Assembly (NCBI GenBank): GCA_022678445.1 | Contig: JALBWU010000010.1 | Location: forward strand, 31,705-95,704 | Length of the DNA: 64,000 nucleotides | Direction of reading: 5' to 3' | Source: Candidatus Aramenus sp. CH1 | Lineage (GTDB): Archaea; Thermoproteota; Thermoprotei_A; Sulfolobales; Sulfolobaceae | Program-made: the position numbers and the translations under genes | Shown here: piece after piece, positions 42,776 to 52,418 of the stretch | How the letters are laid out: each line of letters begins with the position of its first letter | Position numbering within the stretch: position 1 is the first letter of the stretch | Notes under the pieces: model-generated | The model's database searches: none | Seen by the model: the letters and a program-made list of their open reading frames with translations, nothing else | Told to the model about the DNA's origin: nothing

Positions 42776-45760
42776 TTAAAAGGAAAGAGCCGGTAGAGCG
42801 TCCCTTATCTTTGCCATGTTTTCCCTCAACGTCTCAAGGAGCACTGAGGCTAGTATTTTCTCGTCGAAGGGTTCTGTGGACTCGCTTTTCACTAGGTCTA
42901 CTAGTTCCTTCACTACGCCCTCTAGGCTCATGGACATGAGGATACCGTTGATCTCCTTTATGTAAGCTCCAGATATTACTGTTTTCTTTGACGGATCTTC
43001 CATACCGTAACGTGAAGTTAGAATTCCCTTGACGCTATCTATTAGACTTCTAGAGACCTCTTCTATCGCTTCCACTATTATGGGCTCTATTATCCTTTTG
43101 TACTCCTCAGGAGAGGTAGAAATGAAGGTAGTGGTATCAGCAATTAACTTAGCTCTCTGATTAAGTGAAGAAACCAACAACGATGTAAGTTTGTCCCTTA
43201 TCACCCTCACTTCTTCGCTCGGTACGGTAAAGGTTAAGGTCTGCGTGTAAATCGCGACTCCTAGCTTTTCCGCAATGAACTCCACAAGTGTTTTGGCTTT
43301 TACCCCAACTGCCCTGAACTTCGCTGCTGCCAAGGGACATAGGGTTACTAAGGACGGATAGCTTTCGCCAAGTGCCCTCGCCATCCTGTCGGCCCTCTTA
43401 CCCAAGTTACGCTCCAGTATTGCCCCAGAGCATCCCTCAACCTTCTTCACTTTGAATCCCCTTTCTCTCAATCTCTTTATTATCTCATTGGCATAGGACG
43501 AGGAGAAGCAAGCCACGTGCAACGCTATTTCATCGTTTCCCTCGAACTCGATGGACTTTAGTAGCCTTAATTCTAAGGGAACCACGTCGAAGACCTTGGT
43601 GTTTCCGGCTAACTTAGAGTACTCTACATACGCCTCGGAGAATGCCTTATAGTCCTCTGGTGTCAAAGTTATCAGCTCTATGACGTTAAGGTCTGAGTTC
43701 TTCCTTATCTTCTCCACCAAGGAATTACCGTTACCGCTTATATAGTCCATAAAACCGCTGTCCCTTGTTGTGTCAAATAGCCTCACCCTTATGCCAAGCC
43801 TTTGAAGCAGATCTAATACCGTGTATATCATAGAGGGGTTATCAGAGATGTACTTACCTAGCCAAACGCCTATTTCGCTGTCGTTGGTGACGATGTTCTT
43901 GTACTTATCTGGGATCTGTATTGCGACCCCTGGTTCCTCTGGGATCTTCTTGGCCACAAGGCTGTTAAGCTTAATGAGCAATGTGGAAATCGGGATCCTA
44001 GCAGGACATACTCCGTCACATAGTCCACACTTGTGACAACCCGATATCTCCGCTATTGCACTGTCTGGGACGTCAACGCTGCCGTTTAACTCGTAATAGC
44101 TCATCACTCCCCTGGTGAAGTCGAACATGCCCTTGGGAGCGTAAGGCCACTGTGGGATAAGCCTGTACTGCGGACAAACCGTCACGCACATGGCGCAGTC
44201 TATACACGCCAAGGCGTAGTCTACAAATACGTCCATGTACCTCTTGGCTACCTTATACCCTTCTATTTGCCCTCCTGGGGAGATTGCCTTCGCAAAGCCG
44301 ATGCCAAACCTAAACCTCAGAGCTTCGCTCTGCCTCTTCACAATCTCCAGGACCGTCTTTGCCCTCTTCTTTGGCTCGAACACTTTTCCAGGGTTAAATA
44401 GCTCCTCTGGATCCATTTCCTCCTTGTATTTCCTCATTACCTCGTACCTGTCCACGCCCAGCTCCTGGAACGTCCTTCCCATAGCGCTTAGCCTGTTCTT
44501 AGCATACTTGTGGACGAATATCCCCACAGAGAGCATTGAGCCACCTAGCTTGATGTAGTCCTCCATCATCAAGGTGTTCTTGGCTAACTCGTATATGATC
44601 TTCTTGTCTGCAGGCGAAAGAGACACTAAAGTGAACGCGTTAGCTAGCAGTACCTCCCTCCTCTCCAAGTCAATGTCTAGGTCAAATCCCTTGTTCATTT
44701 CGAGGACTCCAACGTCTCCTAGATCCTTACTGATCTCAGAGATTAAATCCTTAAGCTTAGTGTAGTGAATTAGACCATGCTGGTGTATTAATAGCCCCTT
44801 AGTCCTAAGGGCAGCGTTTACTCCGTGGTTAAACGACCACCACCCAGTCCACTCTCCCTCGAATACCTTCCCCCCATAGGACTGGGCGATCCTGTAGAGC
44901 TTTGGCTCCACAATACTTGCCCTGGAGGACGGGTAAAGAATTACCATGTTCCACTTTCCTGGATCCAAGGTTGCGTTGAAGTTGTCGTGGATATAGGAAG
45001 ATATGGAGGGACCCCTCACTTGGACGTGCCACGTTGGAACCACTTGCCTGTAAAACTCGCCTATTGCGTTGTATACGTTCTCAAGGTTATCAAAGGAAAT
45101 AACCAAGGCCTCCGTGGTCGAGGAGGGCCTCAGCTTGATTCCAACTTTTGTTATAATCCCAGTAGTGCCCTCTGCTCCGCACACTATGGCGAGGTCCTTC
45201 CCCTCAAGCCTCACCAGTTCCCCTTTGGGATTCACCATTTCCACGAAAGCCACGTTATCGCATATGAAGCCATACTCGTACGAGCCTATACCTAATGCGT
45301 CGCCCGCAACTCCTCCCCCAACGGTTGAGTCATAAGAGGAGGGAAAAGTCCTCAGTTGTAATCCCTTCTGCTGTGCTGCTATGTCCACGAGCTTCCACGT
45401 AGCTCCAGGCTCGGCTATTGCGACCTTATTTACCTCGTCAATTTCAATCTTGTTCATCTTTGAGAAGTCTACCACGATTCCTCCGTCTGCCGGTATGGCG
45501 TTTCCATACCTATTAGTCCCTCTGCCATATGGGACTAGGGGGACGTTATTTTCAAGGGCAATCTTAACTAGGTTGATTACGTCTTCCGAATTTTGAGGGT
45601 AAACTACGTAGTCCGGGATTACGTTAATCTTAATCCCGGACCACACCAATTCGGGAACAAACCCCATGTCTACCGAGTGGGAGAGCCTTTCGATCAAGGA
45701 ATCGCTGAAATTGTCCTTAAACCTGCTCTCTAGTAAATCTTTTATTGGCAAACAACTCAC
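42776..45760 (-). CDS. FAD-linked oxidase fused to [4Fe-4S] domain, D-lactate/glycolate-dehydrogenase type
   Basis: 994 residues. An N-terminal FAD_binding_4 domain (VPYGRGTNRYG; TVGGGVAGDALGIGSYEYGF) and FAD oxidase C-terminal part (to ~470) is followed by two cluster motifs (CIDCAMCVTVCP, CHKCGLCDGVCP) and a CCG-like region (HVACFSS, GCSGAI). It probably oxidises a 2-hydroxy acid and passes electrons to quinone. The last ~170 residues are helical and not part of the usual family. No membrane helix is visible, so association would be peripheral. Confidence 0.88.
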   Translation of the reverse strand: MSCLPIKDLLESRFKDNFSDSLIERLSHSVDMGFVPELVWSGIKINVIPDYVVYPQNSEDVINLVKIALENNVPLVPYGRGTNRYGNAIPADGGIVVDFSKMNKIEIDEVNKVAIAEPGATWKLVDIAAQQKGLQLRTFPSSYDSTVGGGVAGDALGIGSYEYGFICDNVAFVEMVNPKGELVRLEGKDLAIVCGAEGTTGIITKVGIKLRPSSTTEALVISFDNLENVYNAIGEFYRQVVPTWHVQVRGPSISSYIHDNFNATLDPGKWNMVILYPSSRASIVEPKLYRIAQSYGGKVFEGEWTGWWSFNHGVNAALRTKGLLIHQHGLIHYTKLKDLISEISKDLGDVGVLEMNKGFDLDIDLERREVLLANAFTLVSLSPADKKIIYELAKNTLMMEDYIKLGGSMLSVGIFVHKYAKNRLSAMGRTFQELGVDRYEVMRKYKEEMDPEELFNPGKVFEPKKRAKTVLEIVKRQSEALRFRFGIGFAKAISPGGQIEGYKVAKRYMDVFVDYALACIDCAMCVTVCPQYRLIPQWPYAPKGMFDFTRGVMSYYELNGSVDVPDSAIAEISGCHKCGLCDGVCPARIPISTLLIKLNSLVAKKIPEEPGVAIQIPDKYKNIVTNDSEIGVWLGKYISDNPSMIYTVLDLLQRLGIRVRLFDTTRDSGFMDYISGNGNSLVEKIRKNSDLNVIELITLTPEDYKAFSEAYVEYSKLAGNTKVFDVVPLELRLLKSIEFEGNDEIALHVACFSSSYANEIIKRLRERGFKVKKVEGCSGAILERNLGKRADRMARALGESYPSLVTLCPLAAAKFRAVGVKAKTLVEFIAEKLGVAIYTQTLTFTVPSEEVRVIRDKLTSLLVSSLNQRAKLIADTTTFISTSPEEYKRIIEPIIVEAIEEVSRSLIDSVKGILTSRYGMEDPSKKTVISGAYIKEINGILMSMSLEGVVKELVDLVKSESTEPFDEKILASVLLETLRENMAKIRDALPALSF

Positions 45761-45767
45761 CTTGACA

Positions 45768-46193
45768 CTATAATAGATATTTTCGTAAATTATAGCTTAT
45801 AACGTTTTTTAAACTTTCATAATACTCTTTGCCTTGCTCCTTTCTTGGCTCAAATCCCTTGAATTCCTCCGGTGGGTCGTCCCACGTTGGTATAACGTGG
45901 GTGTGAAAATGAAAAATTACTTGACCCGCGCTCTTCCCCACGTTAGTAAGTACCCTAATGCCTTCCGAGTTCACCGAGTCCTTTACCGCCTTTGCGACGG
46001 CACTAATTACCTTTGATATCTCGCATATGTCTTCGTGAGACACCTCTAGAAAGTTTTCGTAGTGAGTATTTGACAAGATCAGAGTGTGGCCAGGCGATAT
46101 AGGGTACTTATCTAAGATAACTGTAGCAAACTTATTCCTATAGATTACGTGACCCTCCAGCTTACCGTGAATGATGTCACAGAATATGCACAT
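45768..46193 (-). CDS. HIT-family nucleotide hydrolase/transferase
   Basis: 141 residues. The N-terminal CIFCDIIHGK and the catalytic triad VIFHFHTHVIP (HxHxH) are typical. HIT proteins hydrolyse phosphoramidates or dinucleoside polyphosphates. It lies 7 bp upstream of the large flavoprotein on the same strand, so probably one transcript. The ATG at 46193 is clear. Confidence 0.92.
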   Translation of the reverse strand: MCIFCDIIHGKLEGHVIYRNKFATVILDKYPISPGHTLILSNTHYENFLEVSHEDICEISKVISAVAKAVKDSVNSEGIRVLTNVGKSAGQVIFHFHTHVIPTWDDPPEEFKGFEPRKEQGKEYYESLKNVISYNLRKYLL

Positions 46194-46345
46194 AGTTTAT
46201 CTATCCTAACAACTCTCTGTGGACAAATAAGCTTATAATAAATGAAATTATGCCGATAACGTCCTCCGCCGACGCGTTTAACTGAGTATGACAGAACAAA
46301 GGAAAATAGGGAGATTATAGGGAGAATTCTCGCCAGAGGAAAAGT

Positions 46346-46558
46346 TCATATCTCTATTTGTAACCTCGAGTAATTGCCCCTGTCAGTAATTACTTCGATT
46401 ATGTGTTTCCCCTTCCTAAAGTTGTGGTTTATGTTCAGTACCATCTTTTTTGAGCCCAGAGGAATTGAGTCAGGAGCGAACTCTGGCGTGTACTCCTTGT
46501 CTACCCTTACCTCCACTATCCTACCATACAGACCTTCCGTGGGAAGCAGTATCTGCAT
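46346..46558 (-). CDS. Small beta-rich protein, unknown function (70 aa)
   Basis: 70 residues from ATG 46558, beginning MQILLPTEGLYGRIVEVRVD and ending DRGNYSRLQIEI, likely a small beta-sandwich. The open frame extends to 46612, but ATG 46558 is about 27 bp from ATTTTATTTT (46581-46590 on minus), so the shorter form is chosen. The plus-strand frame running opposite from 46374 is a shadow. Confidence 0.6.
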   Translation of the reverse strand: MQILLPTEGLYGRIVEVRVDKEYTPEFAPDSIPLGSKKMVLNINHNFRKGKHIIEVITDRGNYSRLQIEI

Positions 46559-46580
46559 GTACTGTAACTTATTTGGGGAA

Positions 46581-46590
46581 AAAATAAAAT
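46581..46590. promoter_or_regulatory. A/T box possibly shared by two divergent leaderless genes
   Basis: AAAATAAAAT (ATTTTATTTT on minus) is centred 27 bp from the minus ATG 46558 and 28 bp from the plus GTG 46614. It is the only A/T-rich element between the two starts. Less convincing on the plus strand than the box at 2281-2290, because the plus reading lacks a T-run. Confidence 0.4.
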
Positions 46591-46613
46591 GGATAAGGCG
46601 TAATGTTATCACT

Positions 46614-47213
46614 GTGAACTTGACCTATTTGATGATAATTTTTGCCATCTCTGTGGCGACTAACGCTACGCCCTTCTTTGGGACTCCATATACTATCGTA
46701 GCTTCTACCATACTGCTGAAATCGGGAGTCACACCGTTAAACCTTGCAGAGGTAATAGCGGTTACTGCTGTTGGTGCTGCAATCGCTAAGAGCGTTATGT
46801 ACGCGATAGGTTACGGCATAGGTCATACGCTGAAACACAACAAAAACGTGGTCTTCTTCAGCAGGTTTATAAACCACAGGTCCTTCTATGTTGCGCTCTT
46901 CATCTTAGCTCTATTGCCAGGAGTGCCCTTTGACGATTTCGTCTTCTTGATAGGGGGAGCAGGCAAGGCATCCCTACCCAAGATGATAGAGGTTACATTT
47001 GCTTCGAAGTTCATAAAGTCGTCAATAGAGATACCTTTAGAAACCTATGGGCTAATAGCAGTAGGAGGAATCATTAACGTCTCTCCTTTCCTGCTGGGAG
47101 TGATATCCTCAGTGGTGTTCACAATCTTGGGCGTGGTAATATTCAAGGTCGACTGGGAATCTATTTACAACAAGTTTAAAGATAGACTTGGGCCCATCTT
47201 TAAGATTGTATGA
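46614..47213 (+). CDS. Polytopic membrane protein, DedA/VTT-like
   Basis: 199 residues from GTG 46614 with about five to six membrane segments. Helical hairpin-like segments and ALLPGVPFDDFVFLIGG, then SLPKMIEVTFASKFIKS, recall the VTT/DedA membrane family (lipid or small-molecule transport), with moderate confidence. The frame is open back to 46374, but that part is antisense to a better minus-strand gene, so the start is placed at the GTG 28 bp after an A/T box. Overlaps the Nudix gene by 4 bp (ATGA). Confidence 0.7.
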   Translation: MNLTYLMIIFAISVATNATPFFGTPYTIVASTILLKSGVTPLNLAEVIAVTAVGAAIAKSVMYAIGYGIGHTLKHNKNVVFFSRFINHRSFYVALFILALLPGVPFDDFVFLIGGAGKASLPKMIEVTFASKFIKSSIEIPLETYGLIAVGGIINVSPFLLGVISSVVFTILGVVIFKVDWESIYNKFKDRLGPIFKIV

Positions 47214-47719
47214 AGGTATTTTCCTGCAAAAAGTTCGAGGTATACGTAGAAAAGGTAAAGTTACCTAACGGCAAGGAGAGAGAACTACAATACGTTAAAC
47301 ACAGGGGGTCTTCAGTCGTTATCCCTGTGCTTAACGGGAAGGTTATCCTAATAAAACAATATAGACCAGTGATAGGCAAGTGGATTTACGAGTTCCCTGC
47401 TGGAACTGTTGAAGAAAACGAGGACCCGCTCACGACTGCCAAGAGGGAACTGGTAGAAGAGATAGGTTACGAGGCAAAGGAAATGGTGCATCTCTTTGAC
47501 TTTTACCCCTCCCCTGGAATAACCAACGAACTAATGCACATGTACCTAGCCAAAGACCTAACATACGTTGGTAGCCACCCGGAGGAGTACGAGGTAATAG
47601 AATCCCTTCCCGTTACCCTAAACGAAGCATTGGACATGCTTAGAAAAGGGGAGATCGTTGACGCTAAGACGATGATCGGTATCCTTTACCTAGAAAACAA
47701 CAGACACCTAGTAGAGTAA
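47210..47719 (+). CDS. Nudix hydrolase, ADP-ribose pyrophosphatase type
   Basis: 169 residues. The Nudix box [23 protein letters not shown] is complete (G-x5-E-x7-REUxEE-x-G), preceded by WIYEFPAG, and followed by [16 protein letters not shown], which places it with ADP-ribose pyrophosphatases. Coupled to the preceding membrane protein gene. Convergent with the chlorite-dismutase-family gene (12-bp overlap). Confidence 0.92.
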   Translation: MKVFSCKKFEVYVEKVKLPNGKERELQYVKHRGSSVVIPVLNGKVILIKQYRPVIGKWIYEFPAGTVEENEDPLTTAKRELVEEIGYEAKEMVHLFDFYPSPGITNELMHMYLAKDLTYVGSHPEEYEVIESLPVTLNEALDMLRKGEIVDAKTMIGILYLENNRHLVE

Positions 47720-48373
47720 GTGCTCTAGACCCCTAAGCTCGCCCACCAGAATCGGTTCCTCCTTAGTCACCCACTTCCTTGCCTTCGCTTCCCTTAGCTT
47801 CTCCACCACCTCTATCCAGTTTATGAGGCTTGGCGCCTCGTATATTACCACGAATTCGTAGTCTGCCACCCCAAACGAGTAAGTGGTGTAAGACCTTATC
47901 CCATCGTTCTTGGGGTGAGTTCTAGCGATCTCTATGTGCTCCCTCATTATCTTTTCCCTCTCGTCAAAGGGCAACAAGTACCACTCCACCGACTTCTTCA
48001 TGGGGTAGGCAATGAAGTACCTAAGTGGAGGCAACTTTAAGGCCTTTTCTATGTCTCCAGCCGACTTCATGTATGGAGAAGGCTTAAACACGGAAAAGAG
48101 GGAGACGTGCTCATAAGCATATCCTTCAAAAGAGGACAGTATTGCGTCCCTAAAGTCCACAATCTTACTAGTGTATGTAGAGGAAACCCAGTAGAGGAGC
48201 TGGGAACCCTGAGTTATGGATGCGAACCTCTTTAGGGAAACGAAATCGTTTGAGAACTTCTTCTCTACCTCGTCCACTTTACTTATGATGTTTTTCCTTT
48301 CAATTACTGGAATACTCCACCAAGTCCTGTCCAGACCCACGGACAGGACTAGCATGAAGACCTCATTTACCAT
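47708..48373 (-). CDS. Chlorite dismutase / HemQ-family protein
   Basis: 221 residues, two ferredoxin-like halves. [26 protein letters not shown] and [10 protein letters not shown] with [21 protein letters not shown] are the family core; the His in ARTHP is the likely heme-iron ligand. In many prokaryotes this family decarboxylates coproheme; the archaeal members' role is less certain, but heme binding is expected. The start ATG lies 11 bp inside the upstream gene, so they are coupled. Confidence 0.85.
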   Translation of the reverse strand: MVNEVFMLVLSVGLDRTWWSIPVIERKNIISKVDEVEKKFSNDFVSLKRFASITQGSQLLYWVSSTYTSKIVDFRDAILSSFEGYAYEHVSLFSVFKPSPYMKSAGDIEKALKLPPLRYFIAYPMKKSVEWYLLPFDEREKIMREHIEIARTHPKNDGIRSYTTYSFGVADYEFVVIYEAPSLINWIEVVEKLREAKARKWVTKEEPILVGELRGLEHLLY

Positions 48374-49607
48374 CTTTGTTCAACTCGTTAATTATGTCGG
48401 AGTAGATAATTAGGGTTTCCTCTATGTCCATGAGGTAGCCAATAAAGTAACTGGAGACGTACTTTTTTATAGCCTCGTCAAGTATTTCGTACCCATCTGA
48501 CGTGGGGCCGTTCAGAATCCTCTCTACGTACTCCTCGAACTCGCCTTTGTCTTGAGCCATTATCACGAAGGCCACTGGGATCACCCTTATCCCCAAGTAG
48601 ACCTCGCCGTCTTCGAACTTGGGCTTATAGTTAAATAGTTCCTTGAGTAAGGACTCGTTGACGCCGTAAAAGCTGACCGCGTTCACCTTGTACCGCTTGA
48701 GCAACTTTACTGCCCTTTGTTTAAGCCTCTCTATCTCCTTGGGGATCTCGTTCAGCGGTACTGCGTAGCTTGGCACTAGAACTTCTACTCCGCCGTTGGA
48801 GGATAGCTTATCTAGGTAGAGCACTGCCCTGAGGAGCTTTGCCAGCTTAGACTTGTTCTTTACGTAGATCTTCTTAGTCTTGACGTCATCTATGGAGGAA
48901 GAAGGCAGGAAGCCGAGGACGTACTTAAATATGACGCCTACGTAGAAGGTGGATCCGTTCTCCGTGACGACCTCTTTAGGAGACGGAAAGCTCTCTACTT
49001 CCTCCCTGTACACTATCGCAATTTCGTTAGACGTCACTAGCGACTTCACGTACTCCTCGAAGTCCTCAACCTTCTCGCGTCTCTCCTCGATTAGTTGGCC
49101 GAGTTCGTTGTAGATCCTTATGAGGGGTACGTCAGAGGAGGAGTCCATGTAGACCTGGAGCAATGGAAAGGTGTCCTCTTTCCTGAGTACTGTAGCAGAG
49201 TATATGAAATTGGAAAACTTGACGACCCCTATGACGACCTTCGCATCAACCTCTGTAGAGAGCGCCGTATGCTTGGACGCAGCTAGGGCGAGCTTCTCTA
49301 TGTTGTACCATTCGTCGCTTAGGACTAGGTCTTCAGTATTTTCCTCTTCCTCGTCACCGTACGTGAACACAACTGACTTAACGTTCAGTTCTTCAGCTAT
49401 CTCCTCGATTACCTCCCTAATTAAGGTCTCTACTTGTGGAACTGGGGGTACTATGTAGTGGTCATCAGTACCTAGGTTCTTGTGGACGTGAATTCCGTTG
49501 TCTTCTAGCGTGATAGTTAAGATATCTCTTTCGTTGCCATCGTCGTCGACTAATGAGCACATAATCGTTGGCTTCACTGGGTCAGAGTACACTTTTAAGA
49601 TACTCAC
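48363..49607 (-). CDS. Unknown 414-residue protein
   Basis: Not recognised. The chain is soluble and acidic. Beta-rich N-terminal part (residues 1-55), helix ([11 protein letters not shown] region), then three mixed alpha/beta segments: [21 protein letters not shown], the central [12 protein letters not shown], and [12 protein letters not shown]. It overlaps the chlorite-dismutase-family gene by 11 bp, so a link with heme or redox metabolism is possible but only by position. Confidence 0.6.
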   Translation of the reverse strand: MSILKVYSDPVKPTIMCSLVDDDGNERDILTITLEDNGIHVHKNLGTDDHYIVPPVPQVETLIREVIEEIAEELNVKSVVFTYGDEEEENTEDLVLSDEWYNIEKLALAASKHTALSTEVDAKVVIGVVKFSNFIYSATVLRKEDTFPLLQVYMDSSSDVPLIRIYNELGQLIEERREKVEDFEEYVKSLVTSNEIAIVYREEVESFPSPKEVVTENGSTFYVGVIFKYVLGFLPSSSIDDVKTKKIYVKNKSKLAKLLRAVLYLDKLSSNGGVEVLVPSYAVPLNEIPKEIERLKQRAVKLLKRYKVNAVSFYGVNESLLKELFNYKPKFEDGEVYLGIRVIPVAFVIMAQDKGEFEEYVERILNGPTSDGYEILDEAIKKYVSSYFIGYLMDIEETLIIYSDIINELNKDGK

Positions 49608-49993
49608 AATCCCGACCTTCTACAGATTACTTTTTGCGATTAAATAGTACAAAAGCCTTATCGTAGTAAATCCGTTTAACAGAGCTCGCTAAGACTCAGA
49701 ATTAATGGGGCAAGGACTTAATATTTATGCTTATGACCCAATATATTTGAAAATGGATAATCTTCGCATCTAAAGCCTAAAACAACTATAATGCTACCTA
49801 GCCATGTGGCAGGTTAGAGCATAAGATGTGTTCAAACCGGGTTCTATTAAAGCGAAATGAGGCGAAAAACTTAGCCTACTTGGGCCATCTTGACGCTAGA
49901 GATACTTGCCACGACCTTTCGCCTTTCAAGATTTCAAAAATCCAATGCATTTTGTGAAAAATCTTATAACCCAATAAGCGTGTCTATCTCTTA
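49608..49993. other. 386-bp intergenic region with structured element
   Basis: No open frame above about 40 codons. Promoter-like CTTAATATTTATGC at 49718-49731, then an imperfect 12-bp hairpin (49791-49822: ATGCT, ACCT, GCC against GGC, AGGT, AGCAT with loop ATGT) and an 8-bp complementary pair AGGCGAAA (49860-49867) with TTTCGCCT (49917-49924). These could form a non-coding RNA of roughly 170-190 nt. The last part holds AATCTTATAACCC (about 49961), the promoter of the next gene. Confidence 0.4.
49750..49930 (+). ncRNA. Candidate structured non-coding RNA
   Basis: Boundaries are approximate; orientation is chosen because of the T/A-rich element near 49718-49731 on the plus strand. Two secondary-structure elements are visible: the bulged hairpin at 49791-49822 and a long-range 8-bp stem 49860-49867 with 49917-49924. 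No tRNA, SRP or RNase P signature is seen. Evidence is structural only. Confidence 0.3.
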
Positions 49994-51610
49994 ATGAGTT
50001 TTCAGAGGAGGTCAGCCGTTTACGCTATCGTCGGCTTAACGCTCTTGGCGTCCTTATTTATCATCGAGTTTAGGGACAACGTCCTCGAGTACCCCATCCA
50101 GGCTTCAGTCGTGGCTGTGTCGTTTTTCTCCGCTGTGACGATCTTCGTCATCTCGTTAAATCCTCACTTGATTGACCCAAACAGGGATATGGAAAAAATA
50201 GACGACGTCGTAGTCGCCATATCCGTTTTGACGTACTCAGTGATCGCAATATCGCTCATTAACGGTTACGGAACCGACGACATGGAATACATTTCGCGGG
50301 CTATTACCTATTTTCTACACATGAAGGATCCCTACGAACAGCTGTATCACCCCTCAGGCGTGCAGCCAACCTACCTAATTAACGGGGCTATTGCGTCCAA
50401 CTTCGTTTATCCTCCACTGTCCTTCCTTCTATATATCCCTCTTTACCTCTTACTTTCAATTTCGGATGTAAGTTCATACTTTATCAATGGGTTAAACGTG
50501 GTTTTCCAAGACTTCTTGGTTCTGGTGACGTATTGGGTGGCAAGGAAGAGGAATAATCCAATGGCTACGTTATCGGTAGTCTTCGCATTTATTACCGGAG
50601 GAATTCTGGCCCCGTCATTTTACGGAGTAAACGGTGCAGTATGGGCTAGCTTTCTCGCCCTGTCCTACGTTTCTAAAGGCAAGAAGTCCGGCGTCTTCTT
50701 GGGCTTAGCCTCGTCTTTTAGCCAGCTCGCCTGGTTGGCGCTCCCATTTATTCTGATATACAAAAGAAGTAACATAGTTGAGATTCTTAAAGGGTTTTTG
50801 CTCGCTGTAGCAGTTGTAGACCTTCCTTTCCTCCTTTGGAATCCAGCGAAGTTCCTAGACGTGGTTACGCTGGATCAAAACACGATCCCAGTTGGAGTAA
50901 CGGGTTTTACGATATTTAACTTCACAACCCTTTTCTCGGTAGAGCCGTGGTTCTTCACAGTAGCTATGGCAATAACGTTCGCGTTCTTGATTTACGCGTA
51001 CTACCGTTTCTTCGACGTACTAAAGGAGACCCTCTGGGTCTTCCCTATGATAATACTCTGGTTCTCGTGGAGGACTCTGACTGACTACTTCCTCTTCTGG
51101 CCGGAACTAATGCTGCTCTCTATATTCTCGATGGACTACAACAGAAAGCCCATTACTATAAGACTTAACGTTAACAAAAACGAGTTAATAGCGGTGTTTT
51201 TGGGTGTGGTATTCACGTTAGCGGTTGCTGGCGGTTATGCCCACGCAGAGTACGTGGCAGAGAACCCCATAAGGATCTCGGAAGTCATTGTGCCAACTGA
51301 CTTTCTGCCCATTTCAAAAGTTTACATTGTGGTAAACAATACTGCAAATATCTCAGTCAACATAACTCTAGTTAGGGTATCCATTTCCAGTAACCTCAAT
51401 ATGGTGTGGAACTTCTCGCCTAGCCAAGTGCCCCCTCATTCCTCTACTAAAATCTTGGCATATACCAATTATACTACCATGGAGATCAATAGCACCTCGT
51501 TCACCGTCCAAGTTTACTCTGGGTACTTTATCTCGTCATACAAAGTTAATATCAACGCAACCAACGTATTAATTAATGGGACTACAGCAAGTATTAAACA
51601 GGCTTCTTGA
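49994..51610 (+). CDS. GT-C-fold-like polytopic membrane glycosyltransferase candidate
   Basis: 538 residues: about 11 membrane helices over residues 8-425, then a C-terminal beta domain (about 430-535) with many Asn-glycosylation sequons (NNTANIS, NITL, NYTT), so it faces outside. An acidic pair in an early loop, YGTDDMEYISRA, followed by DPYEQLYH, resembles the catalytic Asp/Glu loop of GT-C transferases using polyprenyl-phosphate sugars. Substrate unknown. ATG 49994 is near a TTATAA box. It overlaps nadE by 35 bp. Confidence 0.65.
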   Translation: MSFQRRSAVYAIVGLTLLASLFIIEFRDNVLEYPIQASVVAVSFFSAVTIFVISLNPHLIDPNRDMEKIDDVVVAISVLTYSVIAISLINGYGTDDMEYISRAITYFLHMKDPYEQLYHPSGVQPTYLINGAIASNFVYPPLSFLLYIPLYLLLSISDVSSYFINGLNVVFQDFLVLVTYWVARKRNNPMATLSVVFAFITGGILAPSFYGVNGAVWASFLALSYVSKGKKSGVFLGLASSFSQLAWLALPFILIYKRSNIVEILKGFLLAVAVVDLPFLLWNPAKFLDVVTLDQNTIPVGVTGFTIFNFTTLFSVEPWFFTVAMAITFAFLIYAYYRFFDVLKETLWVFPMIILWFSWRTLTDYFLFWPELMLLSIFSMDYNRKPITIRLNVNKNELIAVFLGVVFTLAVAGGYAHAEYVAENPIRISEVIVPTDFLPISKVYIVVNNTANISVNITLVRVSISSNLNMVWNFSPSQVPPHSSTKILAYTNYTTMEINSTSFTVQVYSGYFISSYKVNINATNVLINGTTASIKQAS

Positions 51611-52418
51611 CGTAAATTATAACGTTATTGTAAATTACATTGTTAACAGGCTAAAGGAGTACCTAGAGGAGAGCAGAAAGGACGGGTTAGTGGTTGGATT
51701 AAGCGGAGGAATAGACTCTTCTGTGACTACCGTCTTGGTCAGCAAGGCTACAAACAACTTCTTTGTCCTCCTTATGCCCTCCTCCTCGACGCCCAAAGAG
51801 GATATGGAAGACGCGTACAGCGTCATTTCCATGGTAAAGGCAAAGGAAAAGAGCAAGCTTATTCCAATAGACGATGTGGTTAACGAGATTTCGAAGAAAG
51901 TGGAAACTCAAGACAAGCTAGTAATAGGCAACGTTAAGGCGAGAATCAGGATGATACTACTGTACGCCTTCGCCCAGAAGCTAAACTACCTTGTGGTAGG
52001 CACCGGAGACAAGAGCGAGTTGCTCTTAGGCTACTTCACGAAGTACGGCGACGGGGGAGTTGACGTACTTCCCATTGGCGACTTATACAAGACACAAGTG
52101 AGGAGGTTAGGAGCAGAGCTTGGACTCCCTGAGAGGATAGTTAAGAAACCTAGCTCGCCAGCCCTATGGGAAGGGCAGACAGCCGAGGGGGAGCTGGGGA
52201 TCAGCTACGAACTGGCTGACGCGATCCTTTACTTGAGGTTTGAGGAGATGAGGACGCCAGAGGAGATATCTCAGGAGCTAGGGGTGGATAGATCGCTCGT
52301 GTTGAGGGTGGAAAGGCTTGTGAAGACGTCACAGCACAAGAGGCTTCCCCCAGAGATATTCAGATTAAGCGGAAGGGCAATTAACTCTGACTGGAGGTAT
52401 CCCAGAGGATGGTCTTAA
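51576..52418 (+). CDS. nadE: NAD+ synthase, ammonia-type domain
   Basis: Adenylates deamido-NAD and amidates it. PP-loop GLSGGIDSSV (residues 41-50), VGTGDKSELLLGYFTKYGDGGVD near 150, KTQVRRL and PSSPALWEGQTAEGELG are typical. 280 residues lacks the N-terminal glutaminase domain, but the next gene, overlapping by 10 bp, encodes a nitrilase-fold protein of the type that forms that domain in glutamine-dependent enzymes. Confidence 0.95.
   Translation: MGLQQVLNRLLDVNYNVIVNYIVNRLKEYLEESRKDGLVVGLSGGIDSSVTTVLVSKATNNFFVLLMPSSSTPKEDMEDAYSVISMVKAKEKSKLIPIDDVVNEISKKVETQDKLVIGNVKARIRMILLYAFAQKLNYLVVGTGDKSELLLGYFTKYGDGGVDVLPIGDLYKTQVRRLGAELGLPERIVKKPSSPALWEGQTAEGELGISYELADAILYLRFEEMRTPEEISQELGVDRSLVLRVERLVKTSQHKRLPPEIFRLSGRAINSDWRYPRGWS

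Noticed and set aside
46374..46613. Upstream extension of the DedA/VTT-like membrane protein
   Set aside because: Antisense to a small minus-strand gene with a good promoter, and the extra residues lack membrane or family features; GTG 46614 is preferred.
49791..49850. tRNA gene in the 386-bp gap (GGTTAGAGC and GTTCAAACC resemble D and T arms)
   Set aside because: No acceptor stem or anticodon arm can be formed at proper distances, so only a generic structured RNA is suggested.
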